Below are positions 12,003 through 22,649 of a stretch of DNA of 64,000 nucleotides, piece by piece. The first letter of the stretch is position 1; the number at the start of each line of letters is the position of its first letter. Below the pieces are notes generated by a model that was not told the DNA's origin, did not search any database, and saw only the letters and a program-made list of their open reading frames with translations. Source of the stretch: Plazaster borealis (lineage: Eukaryota; Echinodermata; Asteroidea; Forcipulatida; Labidiasteridae). The DNA is taken from positions 25,547 through 89,546 of the forward strand of contig JAJGQC010000047.1 of assembly GCA_021014325.1 (NCBI GenBank), in the 5' to 3' direction. A program made the translations under genes and the position numbers.

Positions 12003-12190
12003 CTATTGAATGTCCCCAGCTGTGACCAGCTCAAACCACTGTCTCAAGGCATCACTGAGTGTCTCTGGCATGGAGTTGATATCTTTAAGGATGATGTAGA
12101 AGGGGAACGGGAAGTGTTCCATGTAGGTGCTGATTTGAGGAAGCTCCCAGCTCCACCAAAGATAGGAACCTTGATGTCAAGAATGGAATC
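12003..12190 (-). CDS. MDN1: Midasin terminal exon (end of VWA domain and stop)
   Basis: Midasin is a giant AAA+ ATPase that removes assembly factors from pre-60S ribosomes in the nucleolus and nucleoplasm; its C-terminal VWA domain grips a UBL partner. This exon starts after a GGACAG acceptor at 12190 and reads SILDIKVPIF, then STYMEHFPFPFYIILKDIN and SDALRQWFELVTAGDIQ before a TAG at 12005-12003, which is the family's C-terminal end. The two halves are in different frames: one G appears to be missing from a GGGG run near 12140, after GGAG. With that base restored the phase agrees with the preceding exon (phase 0). Decay or a sequence error would both explain it. Confidence 0.85.
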
Positions 12191-13021
12191 CTGTCCGACA
12201 CAAAACATTGCATACAATCAGTTTGAATCTTCTAATAAATGGCTTGAGTTAACTTCTCTATCAAAGTCAAACTAATGTCACACGTTCTGTGGAATTAGCC
12301 CTTCACATTAAAAACGTTAATTACATTCACGCATGCATACAGACACTATTGATTGGCAAACACCATACAGATGTGCACTAAGCAGACGCACAACTGCGCC
12401 ACCATCAGCCCCATACAAAAAGACGCGATATTCCATCATGTTGCCAACCAACAGTGTTAGTACGTACGCGTGATGTAATTTACATATTTCATGGGAAGAG
12501 TCTATTGAGACTTAACTAAACCGATTTAAAATGAGGCTCGACTTTAAAGTTGTCTTTAGGGACTAATTTATCATTGACTCCTTCAGAAAGAGAGTCAGAA
12601 TAAACTACTTTGTAATGATTGAGGTATAAAGTCTGCCCATTGTGCACTCCTTGCTCTATGACTTTAGAAACAACACGTGGCATTCTCCAATGCTATCTTG
12701 CACAAGCATGGTGGACTATAGCCAGACTTATGGTTGCCCAATCCCTGTAAATACATCAGTTTAATGGGTTGCTTCATTCATTTGAAGAGTGTATTGCAAG
12801 CAACCTTACAAAGACTTCAGAACAAAAATTACTCAGTGATTCTTTGCTCCATTATTTGGAAGCTTTTAAGGAGTAAATTGTACATGATTTTTAGATCAAG
12901 TGACTGTCTTCAGACTTAGCGATAAAGTTTCCATCAAAAATTCAGTGACTTTAGTTCTTAGACCTCATTAAGGACTTGAGATTTGACTTGGTTTTAAAGA
13001 TTTTGAAAACAATTCTGGATC

Positions 13022-13160
13022 CAGGGCCAATTCCATAAAGCATGTAAGCAGACATTTTCTGACTATGGAGCTGCCCTAAACACCTTTGTATTTAATAATC
13101 ACTGCTTACCATAAGCAAAGTTAATAATCACTGCTTACCATAAGCAAAGTAAAAGGCACG
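13022..13160. repeat. Interspersed fold-back repeat, copy 4, with a 31-bp direct duplication
   Basis: The left end gggccaattccataaagcatg matches the fold-back family. A unit with aataatcactgcttaccata and agcaaagt occurs twice in tandem at about 13085-13148. It lies in an MDN1 intron. Confidence 0.5.
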
Positions 13161-13589
13161 CTAACTTGCCAGCAATTCTTATAAGCACTGATATGAGGAG
13201 TAATGCAAGAATGCAAATTCTTTACCAATGCACACAAGTGTGTTAACACCTGCAATCAGGGACCTCCTATTGTCCCTCTATAGTTTGGACTCTAACTTTT
13301 GGCAACAGCTCCCATTGGTTTTGTAGACTTTCCAACTGGGTACCTTCATCCAACCAGGGAACCCATTGTCCACTTTTGTTATAGGTCCCTGGTTTAAATG
13401 TGTATACCCACCCAGCCACACATTCTTGATGGTTAATGAAACACACATTTGCTAAAAACAAATTTTTCTGCTCTTATCATTATTCATAATAAACACCTTA
13501 TCTTCTTATAAGCAGAGGAGTAATGCAATAATGCAAACCCTTTACCAACGTACTCACACACGGCCAGATCTTCTTGGTCGCTTATGAAA

Positions 13590-13757
13590 ATTGACCCTGG
13601 ACTGTTCAGCACAAAAACTTACCTTCCTTAGTAGATTTAGGTTACCGACCAAAGTACAGTGTAATTCATTGTTATAGGACTGGTGGGCCGCTGTCTTTGC
13701 TTAAAGGTAATTCGTTAAGCAACATTTTGTGCTTAACAGCTTTATGACATTGGACCC
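13590..13757. repeat. Interspersed fold-back repeat, copy 5
   Basis: It contains gttcagcacaaaaacttacc, ggttaccgaccaaa and, at the right end, gcttaacagctttatgacattggaccc, which match the family. It sits within the MDN1 intron directly next to the donor of the SDGRG exon. Confidence 0.5.
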
Positions 13758-13764
13758 TGCTAAC

Positions 13765-13976
13765 CTTATTTTCAGGATTATCTAATGCCAAAAACACAAG
13801 GAAGACGTTGGCATCCCGGGCCTCCCTGACCGCAGCTTTCACTTTCTCCATGCCTTCCAGGAATAAACCTCTCCCATCTGAGACGACTAAGAGCAGTTGA
13901 GATGTCTCCATTGAGCTACCTGTAGTTTGCAGACGGAACGGGCAGACATCATGCTGGCTGTGGCATAGTTTAACAA
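13765..13976 (-). CDS. MDN1: Midasin exon: VWA core with SDGRG motif
   Basis: The exon runs from a CATCTTAG acceptor to an AAG/GTTAGC donor. It encodes an N-terminal stretch LLNYATASMMSARSVCKLQ in phase 0, then METSQLLLVVSDGRGLFLEG and FLVFLALDNPENK, the most recognisable part of the midasin VWA domain. SDGRG is part of the metal-binding (MIDAS) region. The two halves are one base out of frame: a G appears to be missing in a CAG(G)GTAGC context near 13918. Restoring it gives 213 nt, exactly 71 codons, in phase with both neighbouring exons. The fold-back repeat at 13590-13757 ends just downstream of the donor. Confidence 0.87.
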
Positions 13977-14389
13977 CTAAGATGGGAAAGGAAAACAACA
14001 CCACCAGAAGATGTTAACATTGTAAAGCCTAGAACTTGAGTCTTGAAGGAGCAGGAATGTCAAATAAAACAGTAACATGGAAACAATCAGCTGCCTTCAA
14101 CCCAGCAGTAAAATAATGGTTACTAGGTACTGCTATAAAGAAAACTGAAGGAGACTTAGGGGATTCAACATGGAGGACGTTTTGTCAAGTTTGAAGGCTT
14201 TTTAGACAATAATAGATTACAACAACAAACAATACTCAGACTATGATATGTAATGTGAATGATTACAGTGAGTCATCTGTTCTGTAAACATCACTTCAAT
14301 AATAAAGACTTAGTTCTTAAAACGACTACTAACGATTTGATATTGTTTTGCGCCTGTTCACATTGAATGATAAGGTTAGAGTTCTAGCA

Positions 14390-14560
14390 ATACTTAAACC
14401 AGCTCAGTTTGCTTCTTGAGGAATATTACAGAAGGCCTTGTCTAAATTGGTGACTTTGTCTGTAGCTGTTGCTAGATCACTGTCAATGCCTTCTTCAATG
14501 TTGTATCCCAGCCGTTGGTCTACGTCATACTCAAATTTGCTCAATGTGGACATAGACATA
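14390..14560 (-). other. Unidentified open frame inside the duplication
   Basis: On the minus strand a frame beginning MSTLSKFEYDVDQRLGYN runs through IEEGIDSDLATATDK to a stop after NIPQEAN. Its composition looks coding-like and it is preserved with a few substitutions in the right copy (about 20841-21011). It is not midasin and I do not recognise it. It could be a captured exon or chance. Confidence 0.3.
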
Positions 14561-14877
14561 TTAAAAGAGCAAGGGTAATGTCAAATTAAATTTTGTGATG
14601 TACTCATTGTCCAATAGAGTCGTCATGTGAGTGGGGGAAAAATTACAAGTCTGTAACCTCACTTTAAAATGGTGTAAATTGCCATTGCATTCAAAACCCT
14701 TCCAAAATCCAAAATATCCGATGACATTATTCTGGGAAAAATGTATCTTTACAATCTACACCATTTTTACATGAGGTTAGAGACTTGTAGCTTTTTCCCC
14801 ACTCACATGAGGACTCTATCTCTATTGGGAAATGAGTACATCACAAAATTGAACTTGACATTTCCCTTCCTCTTTAA
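14561..14877. repeat. Fold-back MITE-like element (also at 21010-21346)
   Basis: The left arm (about 14561-14683) and right arm (about 14745-14877) are imperfect inverted copies of ~120-130 bp, running from ttaaaagagcaaggg at one end to cccttcctctttaa at the other. Both share tttgtgatgtactcat and ctcatgtgagtgggg. No coding content is seen. Confidence 0.7.
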
Positions 14878-14992
14878 AACCCATCAGCTATTGCAGGCAT
14901 TATTCATCCCATTACAAAATATAATATTGCAAGGAGAAAGTGATCTGTCCGCATAGTTCACAGTTCCCCTCCCAATTGGAACTTGGGCTTAC

Positions 14993-15107
14993 CTGTCCAA
15001 TCTTGGTCTTAGTCTGAGAGAAAGTAAATTGTCGGAGTATCTTGGCTCCTGATTGATCAGTGAACTGCTCATGGAATGGATGGAGAAGCTGGACAGACTC
15101 ACCAAAA
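14993..15107 (-). CDS. MDN1: Midasin VWA exon FGESVQLLHPFHEQF, left copy
   Basis: The exon starts after a TTTGTAG acceptor, with its first base completing the serine codon of CSFGES. It reads FGESVQLLHPFHEQFTDQSG and ends KTKIGQ at a CAG/GTAAGC donor, phase 0. The frame is open and the motif is characteristic of the midasin VWA domain. An almost identical copy lies at 21462-21576. The order of the surrounding exons does not say which copy is used in the transcript. Confidence 0.88.
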
Positions 15108-15572
15108 CTACAAATCAAAAGTCAAAGTTAATCATTCAAATCCATCCAGTCCCAAATCCTTCTATATCCAATTACCAAAGTGAAGGATTCAGAAGGACTG
15201 TGGTCAGTAGACCCAAATAACAAGTGCTTATCCATGGGTCAGGTAATCCAATCTTATCTAAATTACATGGAGTGACAAAAAGAGAAGAGGTGTAACATTT
15301 TTAAAGACTCTCTTCATCACCACAAATAAAGAACTAGGGTAGTGGGTCTGGGTTTCCTTGGTCTAGAGGATCAAGCCCCTGAACCTCCTGGGTGTTACAT
15401 TTCTTAAGACTCAACATCACCACAAATAAAGAACTAGGGTAGTGGGTATGGGTTTCCCTTGGTAGCAAGCAAGTTTACCATTTCAAAGACAATTGTGAGA
15501 ACATATTAGGAACAAATCCCGAGCCAAGGAAAAATCCTGAGTGAGTCCAAAGGCATAAAGCAATTTCCCTAC

Positions 15573-15646
15573 CTGCAAACTGCAAGCTCTCCTGCCTCTA
15601 ACCATGTTAATGCACTGCTGATCACTGCTAAAGACTCAAATGCAAG
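15573..15646 (-). CDS. MDN1: Midasin VWA exon LAFESLAVI, left copy
   Basis: This 74-bp exon starts after a TTTACACAG acceptor, reads LAFESLAVISSALTWLEAG then ELAVC, and ends in a split serine codon AG/GTAGGG. It joins in phase to the FGESV exon. The copy at 21943-22016 carries a few amino-acid differences (ISNVLTW, ELVVC) but is also open. Confidence 0.85.
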
Positions 15647-16143
15647 CTGTGTAAAGAAATCAAGACAATTTGTTGGCAAAATTCAATACAAACAAATGCA
15701 TAGGTGCATAAGTTTTAATAGCCACACCATATTCATTAATCTTCTAGACTTGTGCACAAAACCCTTCCTCTGTTTAAAGCCAGTCACAGTTTTCAAATGT
15801 TTTTTGTGTGTATTTTTTTAAAAGTTAGCTGGTACCCGTGTATAGATATACATTGACACCAAAGTAATACCAATCAATCAGAATGTTACAAGAATTGACC
15901 ATATTTTGACCGCATGAGGGCGCTTACATCAGGGAATGTCTTGCAGCACAATTACAGTTTCATCTTATTTTAATTGCCTGTATGTAGTTTTCTTACATCA
16001 ATAGTGAAATACATAAACATAAAAATAACAAAAAATGAAAAAACCCTGTTTGTTTTCTAGTTTTTCATCACGTGAAATTGGTCCACATACGCCCTCTCGC
16101 GGTCAAAAATACGTCAAATTGAATTGTTTGTATTTGATGTTAT

Positions 16144-17389
16144 TGTGACGAGATTGGGTGGACCGACACAAGTCTAATCTGCCCTTTCTTCGAGAGGGTT
16201 CTTGAACCTTTAGTGCGGAAGTAGGTCGGAGGTGATGGCAGTGTGAGTGGCAGGTCGCTGTGACCAATGTGGGTTGAGCGAGCTACCGAGAGCAGGCTGC
16301 CGGCGTGGATGCAGGCGGGCATTGTCCAATCAGGTGGTGATCGGGTGATACCTGGGTGTGTCCAAGTCGAGTGCCGCTGCGTGGCTTGTCCGGGCACGCC
16401 CGGGCTGGCCTGGCAGTGTGATTTTGGTTCGCGAACAAGAAAGTGTTGTCTCAGATTCCGAGTAAGTAAGACGTGTTATTTAGGGCTCTGCGAAAGACGT
16501 GAAGCTTTGGTGGTGCGGGAATACTCAGCGAGCACTCCGGTGAGTGTTGGGTTGCTGTTGTGTCCGCCAGAAACACACTGTTGTCTCCGACCCGCTTTCA
16601 TATCTTTCTACGGCCCTGTTAACTGTGTAACTTGCTGAGTGCAGCGTTCCGGTGAGCGATCCAGTAGTAGTCGTGCCGGTAGGTTCATTTGTTGTATAAA
16701 TTGTTGCTTTACGATTGTGTTGCAGTGATTGAGTAGCCTTTCAGAGTAGTTGTGATGAAGTGACAGCTAGTAGTTGAGTTCACATAGAACTTGAATGGCA
16801 CAGTGGGTTGATCATAGAGATTAGCAGACTAGACAGTTGACCATAGAGGTTGACTCCGGGCCGTTCATTACTGGTTGAGTAATCCAACTGTAAGGAAGCT
16901 CAGATAGAGACACTGTGAAACAGTCGGCGTGCTAGCGTGTGCATTTTGGTTGCCAAATTTGCTGTTAGACTGGATTGGTTCCGCGAGGGGTGCACTCACG
17001 TAAGACAAGGTTTGTCTAAAGGTTTGTAAAAGGTTAGAGGAAGGAAAGGTATTTTCCGTGAAAGAGAGTTGCCAGAGAAGGCATTAAAGAGAATTGCCCT
17101 TGAGGTAATGAGAGAAGAATTGACACATAGAACTGTGCCTGCGTCCGTTATTTGTGTGTCATTCCCCCAGGAATTTATCCTGCCCTGCCCCAGAGTGCCA
17201 AGACAATCAGTAACCAATCGGCGGTAGATCTCCTCCAAACGAGCTCACATCCCTGGGCCTGAGATTGCTCGAAGTATTTCCAAGGTCCGAGGTACCATTT
17301 GGGTTTGGGGTTTGCGAGACTTTCGCCACAGATGGTGAACCTCTCTCTGACTTCCAAATCTAGATGAGATTCGCGGGAAACCCGCCACA
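16144..17389 (+). repeat. 5' LTR of the Gypsy-type element
   Basis: The start TGTGACGAG coincides with the end of homology to the empty MDN1 copy. The end is placed at CCGCCACA, two bases before the primer-binding site, which gives the usual TG...CA termini and about 1,246 bp. The right boundary is inferred because there is no second LTR to compare. Confidence 0.7.
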
Positions 17390-17391
17390 AA

Positions 17392-17409
17392 TGGTGTAAG
17401 AAGTGGGAT
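17392..17409 (+). other. Primer-binding site, tRNA-Leu type
   Basis: TGGTGTAAGAAGTGGGAT differs by one base from the complement of the 3' end of tRNA-Leu ending CACTTCTGACACCA. It sits two bases after the inferred LTR end, as expected for a minus-strand primer site. Confidence 0.75.
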
Positions 17410-17479
17410 GATTGGTGCTGATTAGGTAGGTTGGCACTGAAGAGTTCAGAGCAGGGTAAAAAGAGTTAGAAACTTCTGT

Positions 17480-17570
17480 GGTTGATAGTGCAACCGGAGA
17501 GAGAGAAATTTCTGTGGTTGAGAGCGCAACCAAAGATTAGAACTCTTTTCTGCGGGTTGAGAGTGCAACC
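17480..17570 (+). promoter_or_regulatory. Three short hairpins in the gag leader
   Basis: GGTTG-6 nt-CAACC occurs at 17480-17495, 17516-17531 and 17555-17570. Each has a 5-bp stem and a similar six-base loop (ATAGTG, AGAGCG, AGAGTG). The third stem is extended by one G-C pair. They lie between the primer-binding site and the gag ATG at 17584, where retroelements often carry packaging or translation signals. A function is inferred only. Confidence 0.4.
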
Positions 17571-17583
17571 CACGAGAGCAGAA

Positions 17584-19139
17584 ATGAGTGGAGATAACAC
17601 AAAGAGTGTCGAGAGTGAACTGCAGAGGCTAAGATTAGAGGCCCAATTTCTGCAGTGGGACAGAGAACTCATGGCTAAGAAGTTAGAGGCAGCCATGAAG
17701 GAGAGTAATGAGAAATCTCCCCAAAGAAATGGTGGAGACAGTGTAAGAGCGGAAGAGCCAGTACGGGCCGATTCGGAAATCGAGTTCCGTTTGCCTTTCG
17801 AGAGTTCAGGTTATTTCTCCCAAGGGAGCCAAGTTCCTTGGTGTCCGTACGGTCACCCGAGCTTGACCCCAAGGTTGAGAAAAGAGTGAAGTTTGGGAAA
17901 GTACTCCAATTAAGAGTGGTAGTGCCGGGATTTCCCATTCAGATAATCTGAAAGAGTACAGTGCAGTAGAAGAGCTCCAGTCTTTTCTGTCGAGCAAGAG
18001 TTGCACTGAAGAGAGTAGTGACAGATTTGGGACAGAGACAGTCTCTCCTAAAAGAGTGCACAGCGAACTGTTGAGCTTTGCCACTAGTGTCCACCCCACT
18101 AGTGCCAACGATTCCGCAGAGTGTACACAGAGTTCAGCAGGGCCATGTCCGCTAAAAAAGGAACCGAGAATAATTGTAGAGAACGAGAAAGAAGGGAAGG
18201 ATTTGGTGCAGTCTTATCGACGCCCAAATATTACTCCCGATCGATACAGTGGAAGAGTGCTGTGAAAAGAGTATTTCCGACACTTTGAGTCGTGTCGAAA
18301 AGTGAACCAGTGGAGCGAAGAGCAAGCCGTTATTTACTTATCGGCGAGTTTGCCAGGAAATGCCCTAAGATTGTTGGGGGATGTTCCTACTGGTCAGACA
18401 CAGACATATAGTGGACTAGTGAAGTTACTAGACAGGCGATTTGGTTCAGGTCGCCAGAGTGAAAATTATTTGGTCGAGCTGAGGCATCGCCGGCAAGGAC
18501 CAAAAGAGACGTTGCAAGAGTTGGGTCAAGCCATACAAGAGTTGATGGTCAAAGCGTATCCTGACATACAGGAAGAGTCACGCGATCGTTTGGCAAAGAA
18601 TCATTTCCTAGATGCGGTCGAAAGTTGGTATGTTCGGGAGGGCATAAACAGGGCCCGACCCAAGAACTTGGATGAGGCCATTCGAGCTGCAATGGAAACA
18701 GAGAACTTTAAGAAAGTTGAGCAACAAAGAAATCTGGACGGAAAGCCAGTAAAGTTGGCTAGAGTGTTGGATACAGGAATGGAACAGAGGTTTCATGAAA
18801 TTGAGAAAGAAATGAAGAGTGTTCTTGGGTTGTTAGCAGGGCTAACAAAACAAGTACAGAACAAGAGCGCCTCAGTGGAGAGACCTACTGCGGACAGACC
18901 TAGAACAGAGAGTAAGCAAAGTGTTTGGAGATGCTTTAATTGCGATGAGCAAGGGCAATTTGCGAGAGAGTGTAAGAAACCAAAGAGGGTAACCCAAAGC
19001 GTGAGGGCTGGAAGTGCTTCAACTGTGGGAAGCAAGGCCATATCGCTAAAGATTGTCAGGAACCCAAAAGAGAGAATAGAAAACAGGGAAACGACAGAGA
19101 AGCAGCCGCTCGAAGGGCCCGCGGGCAGGCTGGAGATGT
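17584..19139 (+). pseudogene. Gag polyprotein, frameshifted
   Basis: The likely start is ATG 17584 (MSGDNTKSVE), after which the first ~100 codons run to a stop near 17889. The frame changes twice before the main gag block (18302-19141), which has the capsid-like segment VIYLSASLPGNALRLL and RRQGPKETLQELGQ. The first zinc knuckle near 18934-18975 reads CFNCDEQGQFAREC, with Q where the third ligand, histidine, is expected. A second, canonical knuckle CFNCGKQGHIAKDC lies at 19015-19056 in another frame. The product would be the nucleocapsid and capsid precursor. As read, this copy cannot make it. Confidence 0.75.
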
Positions 19140-20830
19140 GAGGGGGCCAAAGAGATGCCATGAAGGTAACGAAGCAGTCATGGAAGAAAAGCAGCCCAAG
19201 TCTGAGGTGGGAAAGGTTTATACCTTACCCAATCCACACCTTAGTCCCCGCTATGGCTTATTCGTAGATGGCATGATAAGGAAAACGAAGTGTCATTTTT
19301 TGATTGACACTGGTGCAACTGATACGCTTATCAGTAGCAAAGTGTATTACGAGATACCTAGAGAACAGAGACCAGTCTTAGAGAAAGACAATGTGAGAGT
19401 TAGGCAGGTGGATGGAAGTCCTCTGTCAGTACTGGGAGTCACATGGGTTGATGTTCATGTTGGGCGAACAACACACCCAGTGAGAGCGATTTTCACGGAG
19501 ATGAAGTATTCAGGAATACTTGGGATGGATTTCATCTTGCCCACAGGGGGTAATTTGGATTTCCAGACCAAAGAGTGGAGAATAAATGGTGAGAGAATGA
19601 AGTGCACAGGCAGTGCTGGAGAGCCATTTGTGAACCCAGAAGGACAAAGGGCGTGTTGGATCGAAGTAATGTCCGAGTGCGACGTAGAGAGTCAGCACAG
19701 AGCTGGAAAGAAAAATGGCGACGCTGACGGGTTGTCAAGGCGACCCTCCAAGCAGTGTGGCCGGGAAGAAGTGGTAGAAAGAGGAAAGTTAGATGGCCCG
19801 TCTGAGAAGATGTCAGAGATGGAAGATAAACCAGAGGGGAAGCTGTTGGTCAGGGGCATAGCGGCCCAACCAAGCATCCCAGTGGAGGCTCTCAGGAAAG
19901 CCCAAGTGGAGGATGAGACCATAAGTTGGGTCTTAAGTGCCAACGAGGAGGGCAAGGACTGTCCGGAGTGGAGGGAGATTTCCCACCTGACGGCGGCTCA
20001 TGAGACATATTGGTCTTATTGGGACCAGTTATGTGTAAGAGATGTAAGAGTATGAGGAAAGAGATACTCAGAGAAGTGCATTGTGGACTGCTAAGTGGTC
20101 ACTTGGGCATAAGGAAAACCTTGGCGAAGATGAAATATAGATATTTCTGGCCGGGTATGTCCACAGACGTACGCTCCTTCATAAGGAGTTGTGACATGTG
20201 TGCCAGAAGAAAGTCCCCTGCAAGGAAAGGGATTGCTCCCTTGAAACAGTGCCGTGTTGTAGGAGTTCCCATGGAGAGAGTGGCCAATAGATTTGCTTGG
20301 GCCACTGCCCAAGACAGAGAATGGGAACCAGTGGATCCTAGTGATAGGAGACTACTGTACAAAATGGATGGAAGCGTTTCCATTGCCAGATGCGACAGCC
20401 AGTACAGTAGCACGCAAATTGGTGCAAGAGTTTGTATGTCGGTACGGAGTGCCACAAGAGCTGCACTCCGACCAAGGCACTAATTTTGAGTCAGAGGTGT
20501 TTAAAGAGATGTGCCAGATACTAGGTGTAACAAAGATGAGAACAACCGCCTATAATCCGAAGAGTGACGGAATGGTAGAGCGATTTAACAAGACACTAGT
20601 GAACATGGTGGCAGCTCTCATTAGCCCGCATGGGAAGCAGAAGGATTGGGACAAGTTCCTCCCTTATGCAACCTTTGCATACAGATGCACCCACAGGACT
20701 CCACAGGGAGTCACCCAACATGATGATGTTTGGGAGAGAGGTTAGTATACCGGTGGACTTGGCAACAGGTTGCCCTGAGACCGAGGTTGAAACTAACACT
20801 GCCTTCGCAGAAGAGCTGCGGAGTAATATG
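19138..20830 (+). pseudogene. Pol remnant: protease, RNase H tail, integrase
   Basis: The protease active site is visible in FLIDTGATDTLI (about 19298-19333). In the same frame, near 19695-19745, HRAGKKNGDADGLSRRP is the RNase H C-terminus, so about 1.7 kb of RT/RNase H coding sequence has been lost without breaking the frame. The integrase HHCC finger (H-x6-H, then CDMC) lies near 20080-20205. The catalytic core has GDYCTKW, HSDQGTNF and the E in DGMVERFNK, so D, D and E are all present. Frames change near 20040 and 20290, and the coding remnant ends with FGREVSIPVDL just before the junction at 20830. Confidence 0.8.
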
Positions 20831-21461
20831 TTCTAGCAATACTTAAACCAGCTCAGTTTGCTTCTTGAGGAATATTACAGAAGGCCTTGTCTAAATTGAT
20901 GACTTTGTCTGTAGCTGTTGCTAGATCACTGTCAATGCCTTCTTCAATGTTGTATCCCAGCTGTTGGCCTACGCCATACTCAAATTTGCTCAATGTGGAC
21001 ATAGACATACTAAAGAGCAAGGGAAATGTCAAATTAAATTTTGTGATGTACTCATTGTCCAATAGAGTCGTCATGTGAGTGGGGGAAAAATTACAAGTCT
21101 GTAACCTCACTTTAAAATGGTGTAAATTGCCATTGCATTCAAAACCCATTGCATTCAAAACCCATTGCATTCAAAATCCAAAATATCCGATGACATTATT
21201 CTGGGAAAAATGTATCTTTACGATCTACACCATTTTTACATGAGGCGAGAGACTTGTAGCTTTTTCCCCACTCACATGAGTACTCTATCTCTATTGGGAA
21301 ATGAGTACATCACAAAATTGAACTTGACATTTCCCTTCCTCTTTAAAACCCATCAGCTATTACAGGCATTATTCATCCCATTACAGAATATAATATTGCA
21401 AGGAGAAAGTGATCTGCCTGCATAGTTCACAGTTCCCCTCCCAATTGGATATTGGGCTTAC

Positions 21462-21576
21462 CTGTCCAATCTTGGTCTTAGTCTGAGAGAAAGTAAATTG
21501 TCGGAGTATCTTGGCTCCTGATTGATCAGTGAACTGCTCATGGAATGGATGGAGAAGCTGGACAGACTCACCAAAA
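21462..21576 (-). CDS. MDN1: Midasin VWA exon FGESVQLLHPFHEQF, right copy
   Basis: It has the same length (115 bp), splice sites and protein as 14993-15107. It lies directly downstream, in transcript order, of 21943-22016 and of the exons at 23-24 kb with no retroelement between, so this copy fits the ancestral gene order better than the left one for the upstream junction. Confidence 0.87.
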
Positions 21577-21942
21577 CTACAAATCAAAAGTCAAAGTTAA
21601 TCATTCAAATCCATCCAGTGCCAAATCCTTCTAAATCCAATTACCAAAGTGAAGGATTCAGAAGGACTGTGGTCAGTAGACCCAAATAACAAGTGCTTAT
21701 CCATGGGTCAGGTAATCCAATCTTATCTAAATTACATGGAGTGACAAAAAGAGAAGAGTTGTAACATTTTTAAAGACTCTCTTCATCACCACAAATAAAG
21801 AACTAGGGTAGTGGGTCTGGGTTTCCCCTTGGTAGCAAGCAAGTTTACCATTTCAAAGACAATTGTGAGAACATATTAGGAACAAATCCCGAGCCAAGGA
21901 AAAATCCTGAGTGAGTCCAAAGGCATAAAGCAATTTCCCTAC

Positions 21943-22016
21943 CTGCAAACTACAAGCTCTCCTGCCTCTAACCATGTTAATACATTGCTGATCACTGCTA
22001 AAGACTCAAATGCAAG
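21943..22016 (-). CDS. MDN1: Midasin VWA exon LAFESLAVI, right copy
   Basis: The 74-bp exon has intact acceptor and donor and reads LAFESLAVISNVLTWLEAG then ELVVC, splitting a serine codon. Differences from the left copy are conservative. Confidence 0.84.
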
Positions 22017-22649
22017 CTGTGTGAAGAAATCAAGACATTTTGTTGGCAAAAATTCAATACAAACAAATGCATAGGTAAATAGTTAAGCCTTATTGATAAC
22101 ACATGGGTGTGTGTGAATTCCTCACATGGTTGTTGTGCACTCATCATTAAACTGTGTGAAGTTTTAATAGGCACACCATATTCATTAATCTTCTAGACTT
22201 GTGCACAAAACCCTTCCTCTGTTTAAAGCCAGTCACAGTTTTCAAATGTTTTTTGTGTGTATTTTTTTAAAAGTTAGCTGGTACCCGTGTATAGATATAC
22301 ATTGACACCAAAGTAATACCAATCAATCAGAATGTTACAAGAATTGACCATATTTTTGACCGCATGAGGGCGCTTACATCAGGGAATGTCTTGCATCACA
22401 ATTACAGTTTCATCTTGTTTTAATTGCCTGTATGTAGTTTTCTTGCATCAATAGTGAAATACATAAACATAAAAATATAAAAAAATGAAAAAACCACGTT
22501 TGTTTACTAGTTTTTCATCATGTGAAATTGGTCCACATACGCCCTCTCGCGGTCAAAAATACGGCGAATTGAATGGTTTGTATTTGATGTTATCAACAAA
22601 CCCTGAACTAGGTATGGAATCTGTATCTGTATCTGCAGAAACTACAACT

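Larger units (their letters stand above)
14380..16143. repeat. Direct duplication, left copy (two MDN1 exons)
   Basis: From gttctagcaatacttaaacc to tatttgatgttat this block is nearly identical to 20831-22593. Differences are scattered substitutions, an extra ~85-bp internal tandem copy here (about 15355-15440), and an ~80-bp segment present only in the right copy (about 22066-22160). The left copy ends exactly where the Gypsy-type 5' LTR begins. Confidence 0.9.
16144..20830 (+). mobile_element. Gypsy-type LTR retrotransposon, internally deleted and 3'-truncated
   Basis: The order is 5' LTR, tRNA-Leu-type primer-binding site, gag with CCHC knuckles, aspartic protease, the very end of RNase H, then an HHCC and DDE integrase. 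Protease before integrase is the Ty3/Gypsy order. Reverse transcriptase and most of RNase H are absent, with a junction near 19680. There is no 3' LTR: the element stops at 20830 where the second MDN1 block begins. The right-hand MDN1 copy continues past the insertion point without an element (near 22593), so the pre-insertion site is visible. The last bases before the LTR (about gttat) would be the left target duplication. Several frameshifts make this copy inactive. Confidence 0.88.
20831..22593. repeat. Direct duplication, right copy (two MDN1 exons)
   Basis: This is the counterpart of 14380-16143 and begins with the shared gttctagcaatac. Unlike the left copy it continues past tatttgatgttat directly into caacaaaccctg, with no retroelement, so it represents the empty allele or site. 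Confidence 0.9.

Noticed and set aside
14741..14956. Open frames MYLYNLHHFYMR.. here and at 21165-21425
   Set aside because: They lie over the right arm of the fold-back element and read on into intron, with no conserved motif.
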